Shown here one piece after another: positions 13,728 through 20,172 of a stretch of 28,253 nucleotides of DNA (the stretch's first letter is position 1; each line of letters opens with the position of its first letter). The translations under genes and the position numbers were made by a program. The notes under the pieces were generated by a model that made no database searches, was not told the origin of the DNA, and saw nothing but the letters and a program-made list of their open reading frames with translations. This stretch comes from Desulfurococcales archaeon. Its GTDB lineage: Archaea > Thermoproteota > Thermoprotei_A > Sulfolobales > Acidilobaceae. The stretch is taken from contig JALUZI010000094.1 of the NCBI GenBank assembly GCA_027012045.1, positions 1 through 28,253 on the forward strand, read 5' to 3'.

Positions 13728-14186
13728 TTACTTCTTCTTTTTAGATACACCGACGGTTAATCCTAGACGGCCCGTCGTGTGGGTTCTCTGTCCTCTAACC
13801 TTTAAGCCTACAGCGTGGCGTAGGCCTCTCCAGCTCTTAATTTTCTTCTCTCTCTCAATGTCTCTTCTAGCAGCCCATAGCAGGTTGGCTCCGTACAAAT
13901 GCTGGTCTTCTCCGGTCTCATAGTCTTTCCGCCTGTTATACATCCAGGAGGGAAGTCCTAATTGCCTGATGTCGGAAACTGCTTGCTCTATCTTTTTGAG
14001 CTCAGCATCAGTTAGGAATCCTATTCTCTTATTCTCATCAATCCCGAGAACACGGCATATAGCGTTAGCTGTCGATATACCGATACCTTTAATCTTGGAT
14101 AGGCCATATACAACCTTCCATGTACCCTCGATATCTGTTCCCGCTATACGTACTATATATCTAAAGTTCTCAACCTCTCCCGCCAA
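13728..14186 (-). CDS. rps13: 30S ribosomal protein S13
   Basis: A 152-residue protein with FRYIVRIAGTDIEGTWKVVYGLSKIKGIG (helix-two-turns-helix region), GLPSWMYNRRKDYETGED and the basic tail RGLRHAVGLKVRGQRTHTTGR, as in archaeal S13. The start is TTG 14186, with GGTG about nine bases upstream. It is the first gene of the minus-strand superoperon, and a good TATA box lies 62-69 bases upstream. Confidence 0.96.
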   Translation of the reverse strand: MAGEVENFRYIVRIAGTDIEGTWKVVYGLSKIKGIGISTANAICRVLGIDENKRIGFLTDAELKKIEQAVSDIRQLGLPSWMYNRRKDYETGEDQHLYGANLLWAARRDIEREKKIKSWRGLRHAVGLKVRGQRTHTTGRLGLTVGVSKKKK

Positions 14187-14247
14187 GACCTACACCATCC
14201 TTATTACCTATCTTAACGCTGGTGTAATAGCTGTAAATAGTGAGGCA

Positions 14248-14255
14248 TTATAAAT
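14248..14255 (-). promoter_or_regulatory. TATA box for the rps13-rpo superoperon
   Basis: The minus strand reads ATTTATAA, close to the crenarchaeal TATA consensus, within GCATTTATAATGC. Transcription would start near 14222-14228, leaving a leader of about 40 bases before TTG 14186. No other clear promoter is seen until the gap at 9670-9731. Confidence 0.55.
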
Positions 14256-14290
14256 GCTACCATGAAACCAAGCAGGGTTTATACGATTAC

Positions 14291-14299
14291 TATATTAAA
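14291..14299 (+). promoter_or_regulatory. TATA box for superoxide reductase
   Basis: TATATTAAA is positioned so that transcription would begin near 14320-14325, leaving only about 10-15 bases before ATG 14335. GGTGA at 14325-14329 would be the Shine-Dalgarno site. A leaderless message from ATG 14323 is an alternative. Confidence 0.5.
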
Positions 14300-14334
14300 C
14301 ACATGAGTTAACCTGTTTTTATATGGTGAAAAAC

Positions 14335-14709
14335 ATGTCGTATCTAGGAGACCTAATATACAAGCCCGAGAAGGTTGAAGGAGAAGCTGCCGGTAAAAAA
14401 GAGACGCACACACCGAAAATAAGAGCACCTAACAAGGTAAAAGCCGGTGAGCCTTTTACTGTGGAGATAGAGGTCGGCCCTCATCCCAACCAGGCGGTTC
14501 ACTCAATAAGATACGTGCAACTCTTCTTCAAAGAGGAAGGAAGAGCGTTTAACCCGATACACCTGGCTACAGCTATACTGGAGCCAGAATATGCCGAGCC
14601 AAAGATAACGTTTACGGTGAAAGTGAAAAAACCAGGCACACTATACGCGCTCGGGTACTGCAACCTGCATGGACTATGGGAGTCTAGTGCTAAAATAGAA
14701 GTAGAGTAA
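14335..14709 (+). CDS. sorA: Superoxide reductase (neelaredoxin type, one-iron)
   Basis: This 124-residue protein reduces superoxide to peroxide at a mononuclear iron centre without making oxygen, a common defence in anaerobes. The Fe ligands are visible: His25 in ETHTPKI, His50 and His56 in GPHPNQAVHSIRY, and Cys109 and His112 in GYCNLHGLWE. Glu23 is present as the sixth, reversible ligand. There is no N-terminal rubredoxin-like domain (class II). The residue after Glu23 is Thr24 where most homologues have Lys. ATG 14335 follows GGTGA by five bases and is preferred over ATG 14323. It is monocistronic, divergent from rps13 and convergent with rpl7ae. Confidence 0.94.
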   Translation: MSYLGDLIYKPEKVEGEAAGKKETHTPKIRAPNKVKAGEPFTVEIEVGPHPNQAVHSIRYVQLFFKEEGRAFNPIHLATAILEPEYAEPKITFTVKVKKPGTLYALGYCNLHGLWESSAKIEVE

Positions 14710-14742
14710 AGATTGTACCCCGGTAGGAATCAAAATATGATT

Positions 14743-15114
14743 TTACTTTTTCAGTTCTTTTACCTTCTCGGCAATCTCGTTTACTAGGCTAGCGGCTTCT
14801 CCAGGGTCCACTATAGCTACACTAGCGGCTTGAACCTCTATTCCAGCAGCCTCTCCAAGCTTCTTTTTACTAGGCACATATACATATGGTATTTTCTTTT
14901 CTTCTGCAAGCAACGGCAGATGAGCCACTATTTCCGGTGGATCAACGTCTTCAGCTATAACTACTAGCTTAGCCATGCCTCTCTCAACGGCTTTAGTTGT
15001 TTCATTTGTTCCCTTCTTTACCTTCCCTGTTTCCCTCGCCTTTTTAACTGCTTCATACGCTTTCTCCGCAAGCTCGGGGGGTACCTCGAACCTTACGTAA
15101 AACGGTTTCGACAT
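14743..15114 (-). CDS. rpl7ae: Ribosomal protein L7Ae (kink-turn-binding, 50S and sRNP protein)
   Basis: A 123-residue protein with KKARETGKVKKGTNETTKAVERGMAKLVVIAEDVDPPEIVAHLPLLAEEKKIPYVYVPSKKKLGEA, the L7Ae/L30e RNA-binding signature. In archaea it is part of the large subunit, of box C/D and H/ACA RNPs and of RNase P, so it works with the Cbf5 encoded in this window. ATG 15114 has a strong GGAGGAGGATGA site upstream. The gene is transcribed alone, divergently from pyrophosphatase. Confidence 0.97.
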   Translation of the reverse strand: MSKPFYVRFEVPPELAEKAYEAVKKARETGKVKKGTNETTKAVERGMAKLVVIAEDVDPPEIVAHLPLLAEEKKIPYVYVPSKKKLGEAAGIEVQAASVAIVDPGEAASLVNEIAEKVKELKK

Positions 15115-15170
15115 TTTTCATCCTCCTCCCCTTTTAGGGTCGTCTTCGCGGTTACAAGAGAGTTGTGGTA

Positions 15171-15184
15171 GTTTATTTTTAAAC
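15171..15184. promoter_or_regulatory. Shared divergent promoter element, rpl7ae / pyrophosphatase
   Basis: The near-palindrome GTTTATTTTTAAAC reads as a TATA box in both directions. On the plus strand TTTTTAAAC puts the pyrophosphatase start site near 15205. On the minus strand TTTAAAAATAAAC puts the rpl7ae start near 15148-15152, with a leader containing its Shine-Dalgarno site. Position and spacing fit both genes. Confidence 0.45.
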
Positions 15185-15223
15185 TTATGCCACACCTAAA
15201 TTGTGATGTGGAGGCGATCAAGA

Positions 15224-15754
15224 GTGTCCTGCCTCAAGATTGGCCCGGGCAAGGATGCCCCTGAAATAGTAAATGCAATAATCGAGATACCTATGGGAGG
15301 CAGTGTCAAGTACGAACTTGACAAGGAGTACTGTGTGATAAAAGTAGATAGATTCCTATACACCAGCATGGTGTATCCTTTCAATTATGGGTTCGTTCCA
15401 GGAACACTCGCGGAAGACGGCGACCCGATAGACATAATTGTACTGAGCAGGGAGCCGGTACACCCTGGAAGCCTCATCGAGGTAAAACCTGTTGGAATGC
15501 TTGTAATGGAGGACGAGGCGGGAGTAGACACCAAAATCATAGCTGTACCCAAGAGCAAGCTCGACCCATTGTATGCAGATATAAACGACATTAATGATAT
15601 TCCCGGAATAATAAAGGATAGAATAAAACACTTCTTCGAGCACTACAAGGAGCTAGAGCCCGGGAAATGGGTCAAACTCAAGGATTGGCTGCCAGCATCA
15701 AAGGCTAAAGAGGAGATATCTAAAGCCATAGATAGATTCTCTAGTAAGACGTGA
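15224..15754 (+). CDS. ppa: Inorganic pyrophosphatase, family I
   Basis: A soluble enzyme that hydrolyses pyrophosphate, pulling biosynthetic reactions forward. It shows KIGPGKDAPEIVNAIIEIPMG at the start, then VYPFNYGFVPGT, the metal-binding signature DGDPIDIIV and MEDEAGVDTKIIAV, followed by HFFEHYKELEPGKWVKLKDW. GTG 15224 gives 176 residues, the normal length, and has GAGGCGATC just upstream. GTG 15203 and ATG 15206 in the same frame lie near the predicted transcription start and would add seven or six residues. The next gene begins 13 bases later. Confidence 0.95.
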   Translation: MSCLKIGPGKDAPEIVNAIIEIPMGGSVKYELDKEYCVIKVDRFLYTSMVYPFNYGFVPGTLAEDGDPIDIIVLSREPVHPGSLIEVKPVGMLVMEDEAGVDTKIIAVPKSKLDPLYADINDINDIPGIIKDRIKHFFEHYKELEPGKWVKLKDWLPASKAKEEISKAIDRFSSKT

Positions 15755-15767
15755 AGGTTGGAGCCCA

Positions 15768-16418
15768 GTGGCATTTTTAAAAACATCCATAAACAAACAC
15801 TATTTCATTCCAATCATATTTATTATACTAATAAACGTATTAGCTAATGCTCCACACATAGATGCGGATTCAAACTATGAGATAGAATACTTCATATCGA
15901 TAAACTATATACCTGTAGGATCCGTGGATGTTACCATAAACCCGTCCACTGGAAAGATGGGTGTTAAAAACTATAATGTAAACTCATACAGGAACAGGCA
16001 ACTAGCAGAGGCAGTCGTTGACATTATGAGGGTCACCCAAAAACTCTGCATCGAGGGGAGAACGGGGGCAGGCTATCAGGCGCTAACATACTTCGCCGGA
16101 AATAACAATGCATTATTTGTTGTGAAAGCTGATAGATCCGTGCACATAAATGAGAGGGTGGATGATGCTACTCTCGAAGCAAAGTCCTACTATCCTTATA
16201 AGTATTGCATACCACTCTTCGGTAGTATACAAGTATACAGGAACAACCAACTCATTAATGAATTAAGATACACAGTTGTCTCATCCAATAATCCATTACC
16301 CGGCAGCAAACCTGTAAACACCGGATTAACCAGACTAGTCATCCTATCCCTAGCATCGCTTCTTACAATCATTGCATTAGCCGTGATCGCTAGAGCCGGG
16401 AAATACAGGATATTATAA
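15768..16418 (+). CDS. Unknown exported protein with C-terminal membrane anchor
   Basis: The 216-residue protein has a hydrophobic N-terminal segment at about residues 11-27 (YFIPIIFIILINVLANA), a polar extracellular-like region rich in Asn, Tyr and Ser with two cysteines (in KLCIEG and KYCIPL), and a C-terminal membrane segment at about 189-208 followed by the positive tail RAGKYRIL. This is the layout of a surface protein anchored at its C-terminus. I do not recognise the family. It starts at GTG 15768, 13 bases after ppa and 17 before the nuclease-like gene, so it is probably in one transcript with both. Confidence 0.75.
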   Translation: MAFLKTSINKHYFIPIIFIILINVLANAPHIDADSNYEIEYFISINYIPVGSVDVTINPSTGKMGVKNYNVNSYRNRQLAEAVVDIMRVTQKLCIEGRTGAGYQALTYFAGNNNALFVVKADRSVHINERVDDATLEAKSYYPYKYCIPLFGSIQVYRNNQLINELRYTVVSSNNPLPGSKPVNTGLTRLVILSLASLLTIIALAVIARAGKYRIL

Positions 16419-16435
16419 CGCAGACGGGTTGAACA

Positions 16436-17440
16436 ATGCTAAGAGTAACAACAGAACTACCGGTCAAAATAGAACGTAACGGAGCCATAGTTATTTGGAG
16501 CTTCAGTATTGACGGATGCGGTCACCGTAAGTACCGTGTGGTTACACATGGCCATGCAGATCACTACAAACACGTCCTGACTAGTTCTAAAAAGGCGCTT
16601 AGAATACTGGCAACCAAAGAAACATTCGCTATTTTAGAAGGGCTCGGAATCCTACTTCCAAAGGAAAGGCTGATACCTGTTAAACCGGGTTACAATGGGT
16701 CATTGGACAATTATGAGCTGAGGGTATACACGGCAGAACACATTCCAGGTAGTATATCCGTGGAAATCAGTGATGAAAACCTCAGAGTAGGATACACTGG
16801 GGACTTCAAGCTTGAGGGTACTGAAATAATTGAAGAGCCTGATATACTGGTTTTAGACGCTACTTACGGGTCACCCAATCATGTGAGGAAATGGTCTAAC
16901 AATGACGTTTTAGACGAGGTACTTGCCTTGTATAGGGAGACTAGAGGGCAGCTATGGATTTACGGTTACTACGGCAAGATACAAGGTGTACTTAGAAAGC
17001 TAAGGGAAGCCGGGTATAGTGACCCTGTCCTTATGACTTCCAGAATGTACAAGGTAACGAGGAATTTATCTGAAACAGGGTTTGATGGTTTAGGAGAATT
17101 TTACTTGTATGGAACTAGAGAAGCTAGAGACTTGTTCAGAGGAAAAGTGGTCATAATGGACCATGTAAACGGGTTCTACAAATACAGAAAGACGCGGCCA
17201 GGAGTTCATGTTTTACTTAATGGATGGGAATTCAGGAAACCCTTAGTACGACTAGACTCTAAGTCGTATATTGCCTCTTACAGTGATCACTCGGATTTCC
17301 AGGGCACAATAGAATACGTCAGGGAGTCTAAGCCTAAGATCGTGTTAGTTGATGGTTCTAGATCTGAGTATGCCAGTTTCTTCGCTTATATCCTGAGGAA
17401 GAAGCTGGATGTGGAAGCATATGCTATGCCTTCTGATTAG
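16436..17440 (+). CDS. Metallo-beta-lactamase-fold protein, mRNA 3'-end processing/exonuclease-like
   Basis: This 334-residue protein holds the MBL metal-binding set: THGHADHY (His38, His40, Asp42, His43), EHIPGSISV (His102), GYTGDFK (Asp123) and a late SYSDHSDF (His285). That order resembles YSH1/CPSF-73-like and ligase-associated exonuclease families (COG1236), but it is shorter than archaeal aCPSF1/2 and has no KH domains. A role as an RNA or DNA nuclease is likely from the family; substrate unknown. It starts at ATG 16436. It follows the unknown exported protein by 17 bases, and the next gene starts 3 bases after its stop. Confidence 0.82.
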   Translation: MLRVTTELPVKIERNGAIVIWSFSIDGCGHRKYRVVTHGHADHYKHVLTSSKKALRILATKETFAILEGLGILLPKERLIPVKPGYNGSLDNYELRVYTAEHIPGSISVEISDENLRVGYTGDFKLEGTEIIEEPDILVLDATYGSPNHVRKWSNNDVLDEVLALYRETRGQLWIYGYYGKIQGVLRKLREAGYSDPVLMTSRMYKVTRNLSETGFDGLGEFYLYGTREARDLFRGKVVIMDHVNGFYKYRKTRPGVHVLLNGWEFRKPLVRLDSKSYIASYSDHSDFQGTIEYVRESKPKIVLVDGSRSEYASFFAYILRKKLDVEAYAMPSD

Positions 17441-17443
17441 AGG

Positions 17444-17989
17444 GTGGTTGAGTTTCTGGTTGAAGACTTGGAAAACTCCGTGAGGATCGTTCCGAGGATA
17501 TGGGTTAGGGGGAACCTACTTGTATTAGTAGTCATGCTAATGGAGCTAGCTAGGAAAATACTGTGGATAACAGGTTACGTTCAGGGTTTCTATAATAATG
17601 CTATAATAGGGATGGCCCTGTTTATAGGGATGATTGCCGGAGTGGATCTACTGAGGTCTTATACTGTTGTCTCGTGGATTTCAGATTTATCATTAGATGC
17701 ATCCTTATCAAACATTGAGGATGGAGAAAGCTTCTCGGTTAAACCTATCTCCTCCAAGAACCTGGTCACCGGAGTTTTCCTAGCTTCGGCCTCGTTTATA
17801 CTATGGGCTAGTATATTGGTAGGCATATCCCTTGTCAACACTTCATTTAGAAGACTAGGCTTGAATTATAGGTTCGATTGGATTTACTGTTATATGACTC
17901 TAATGGCTGGATGTAGAAGAGAGTTGGAAGACGCGTTCAAGGGACTTGCCGATAAAATAATACATTATCCTACTGTCCAGCCTCAATGA
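17444..17989 (+). CDS. Small unknown membrane protein
   Basis: About 181 residues with hydrophobic stretches at roughly 25-45, 53-73 and 108-128. The segment between the second and third is polar (DASLSNIEDGESF), and the C-terminal 50 residues are soluble and charged. I do not recognise it. GTG 17444 starts three bases after the nuclease-like gene; TTG 17468 and GTG 17480 are alternatives, and the GGGTGG at 17442-17447 might be a ribosome site for a later start. Its 3' end overlaps the convergent zinc-ribbon gene by 20 bases. Confidence 0.62.
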   Translation: MVEFLVEDLENSVRIVPRIWVRGNLLVLVVMLMELARKILWITGYVQGFYNNAIIGMALFIGMIAGVDLLRSYTVVSWISDLSLDASLSNIEDGESFSVKPISSKNLVTGVFLASASFILWASILVGISLVNTSFRRLGLNYRFDWIYCYMTLMAGCRRELEDAFKGLADKIIHYPTVQPQ

Positions 17990-18674
17990 AGTCTTTAGGT
18001 AAAGATGCCAAAAGCTTCTCGGCCTTCCTCCTAAACATGGGATAAAAGTCCCTTGGCACTCTCTTGGTATATCTTTCATCGACAAGTATCCAGTAATGCT
18101 TGCAGTTCGAACAAAGCATAACTACAACAGACGGGTTCCTCTTGTCTTTCAGTACTCCTATCATGTTTTTATCGCTTAGACCACAGTAAGGGCAAACCGG
18201 AGCGGACAACGTAGACTGCTTCCACGTATAACCGCATAGGGGGCAGTAAAGCCAGATGTTTCCCTCCGTATCAATGTATCCTAGGTCGGTTTCCGTTCCG
18301 CATATTGGGCATTTAGCTGTTTTATTGACTATTCCCTTATCTTTATCTGGGAGAAGGCTCGTTAGCTCGTGGAGTATTGCTTGACCTATGAGAACTTCGA
18401 TGTATTTCTCGTCGTCTATTCCCCTTGTTAATAGTATGCTCCTTATTTCATCAGACTCTGTATGGAAACCGATTTTATCATACACTTTCCTCGCGATCTC
18501 CACTACTTTATCCTTGTCAACCTTGTATCCCTTGGCGGTAAGATATTCTCTTACTTTCCTCCTTACTTCCATCTGGACTCTTTCTATACTAATAGCGAAT
18601 TCCTCCTCTATATCTATGTTATATCGTTTAGCTACTTTGTGCAGTGTCTCGGCGTATTCTTCTATAGACGTCAA
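17970..18674 (-). CDS. FdhE-like double zinc-ribbon protein
   Basis: A 234-residue protein: residues 1-115 are helical and charged, and the rest holds four CxxC pairs (122/125 CPIC, 144/147 CPLC, 161/164 CPYC, 188/191 CSNC), interspersed as two zinc-ribbon or rubredoxin-like knuckles. The phrases GYIDTEGNIWLYCPLCGYTW and MIGVLKDKRNPSVVVMLCSNCKHYW recall FdhE, the formate dehydrogenase accessory protein, though this one is shorter. The start is TTG 18674 with GGAGG ten bases upstream. It follows nuoN on the same strand after 84 bases and probably has its own promoter. FdhE-like is my best guess; a generic nucleic-acid-binding zinc protein is possible. Confidence 0.65.
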   Translation of the reverse strand: MTSIEEYAETLHKVAKRYNIDIEEEFAISIERVQMEVRRKVREYLTAKGYKVDKDKVVEIARKVYDKIGFHTESDEIRSILLTRGIDDEKYIEVLIGQAILHELTSLLPDKDKGIVNKTAKCPICGTETDLGYIDTEGNIWLYCPLCGYTWKQSTLSAPVCPYCGLSDKNMIGVLKDKRNPSVVVMLCSNCKHYWILVDERYTKRVPRDFYPMFRRKAEKLLASLPKDFIEAGQ

Positions 18675-18715
18675 TACAGATCAAGCCTCCTAGGAGAAAA
18701 AGGGGAGTTGCGGAG

Positions 18716-18728
18716 GATTAAAAGAAAC
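18716..18728 (-). promoter_or_regulatory. Putative promoter of the zinc-ribbon gene
   Basis: The minus strand reads GTTTCTTTTAATC, a TATA-like element centred at about 18721, giving a start near 18694 and a 20-base leader that contains GGAGG. It lies in the 84-base spacer after nuoN. Confidence 0.35.
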
Positions 18729-18758
18729 TATGGATATACGTTTATGTTAATTAGGAGC

Positions 18759-20168
18759 CTAGTACATAATATGGAATAATGTAGAGGCGAATAAGCCCGC
18801 TACAATTATTATAGTCGCTGCAGTTGCTAGAGATGCTTTCCTGGGAGCATCGTAAACAGCTGTCCCCTCGTCTGTGGATAGCATATCCCTAATTGCTATA
18901 CCGTAGTATACTGCGCTTATACCACTGTTTAACAACGCAATAACCAGTAGTGGGAGGGAGTAGCTCGCTATAGCTGTGAACATGTATAGCTTGCCCCAGA
19001 AGCCTAGGAGTGGGGGTAGCCCTAGTAGGCTAAGTAGTAGTATGGCCATAGAAACCGAGGAAACAGGGTCTCTGTGGAATAGGCCCTTAATATCGCTCAA
19101 CTCGGTGTGTCCTTCACCCATTACAGCGAAGAGGGGTGCTTTACTTACAGAGTATGCCGCGACATGTATCGCTATAGCCGCAAAGGAGTACATGGCCAGC
19201 TGTAGGTCGTGGGCTCCTGCTGCATATGATAACGCGGTTAGGCCCACGAGGATATAGCCTATGTGGGCTATGCTACTATACGCAAGTATTCTTTGGAGGT
19301 TCCTTGTTGTTAATGCCGCTAGGTTACCCCAGAACATGGTGACTACCGCTAGGGATGCCAGTGTAACGGTTACTATTGTGGAGAAGCCCCCAGCTGATAT
19401 ATAATATATTACTCTGGCCGTTATTGCTATGAATCCTATTTTGACTATTCCAGCTACTATTGAGACACCGTATCCATTGGACTTACCATATACGTCGGGT
19501 AGCCACCAGTGGAACGGTGCTATTCCAAGTTTGAAACCTATGCTTAGTATGAAGGCTCCGAATCCCAATAGTGTTGCTAGGCCTATTTGGTATGGCAGTA
19601 TTGTAAACGATCCAGTCGCCACAATGTTGAGTGCGACCCAAACTGCTAGGAATAGAGTTGCTAGTGAACCCATTAGTGCATATTTTATCGCACCTTTAAC
19701 GCTGTCAACGTCCTTGGGTAGAGCGATAATTACGTAGCTAGCAACAGATACTAGCAGCCATATTGCAAGCAATAATAGGGCGTCATTTATGCCCATGGCG
19801 AATATGAGGCCGAACTGTATTAGCGGTAGCAGGCCGTAGACTGCTGGAGCTGTTGGCCATTCCTCTGCTCTTCCTTTAATAGCCATTAATACTAGTGCGC
19901 TTGCCAGTGCTGAAACCATTAGCATGAAGGCGGAGAAGCTATTGTATGTCACCAGGCCATTGAACATTGTCAGTGTATCGCTGGTTTTCAGCGCGTAGAA
20001 CGCTTCATAGGATACTATTGAGAATAGCAGTGTTGAGAGCCATGCGAAGCTGTACGGTATCCTTGTCTTTTCTAGCTTTAACGGCTTGGTGAGTGGAATG
20101 ATTACTCCGAGTGCTAAAATTATGTATGTTAGAACTGTTATGTTTCCAGTTATGTCTAATGCCATCAT
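18759..20168 (-). CDS. nuoN: Complex I subunit N (NuoN), proton-pumping membrane subunit
   Basis: A 469-residue antiporter-like protein with about 14 membrane segments. It contains GFKLGIAPFHWWLPDVYGKSNG, ARVIYYI and QRILAYSSIAHIGYILVG, the landmarks of NuoN in the membrane arm. ATG 20168 (or ATG 20165) follows GGGGGTGAT, which includes the nuoL stop codon. It is the last gene of the operon. Confidence 0.94.
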   Translation of the reverse strand: MMALDITGNITVLTYIILALGVIIPLTKPLKLEKTRIPYSFAWLSTLLFSIVSYEAFYALKTSDTLTMFNGLVTYNSFSAFMLMVSALASALVLMAIKGRAEEWPTAPAVYGLLPLIQFGLIFAMGINDALLLLAIWLLVSVASYVIIALPKDVDSVKGAIKYALMGSLATLFLAVWVALNIVATGSFTILPYQIGLATLLGFGAFILSIGFKLGIAPFHWWLPDVYGKSNGYGVSIVAGIVKIGFIAITARVIYYISAGGFSTIVTVTLASLAVVTMFWGNLAALTTRNLQRILAYSSIAHIGYILVGLTALSYAAGAHDLQLAMYSFAAIAIHVAAYSVSKAPLFAVMGEGHTELSDIKGLFHRDPVSSVSMAILLLSLLGLPPLLGFWGKLYMFTAIASYSLPLLVIALLNSGISAVYYGIAIRDMLSTDEGTAVYDAPRKASLATAATIIIVAGLFASTLFHIMY

Positions 20169-20172
20169 CTAA

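Noticed and set aside
17970..17989. 20-base overlap of two convergent genes as a sign of a false gene
   Set aside because: Both proteins look like real coding sequence (membrane helices on one strand, zinc-binding cysteines on the other); short convergent overlaps are common in compact genomes.
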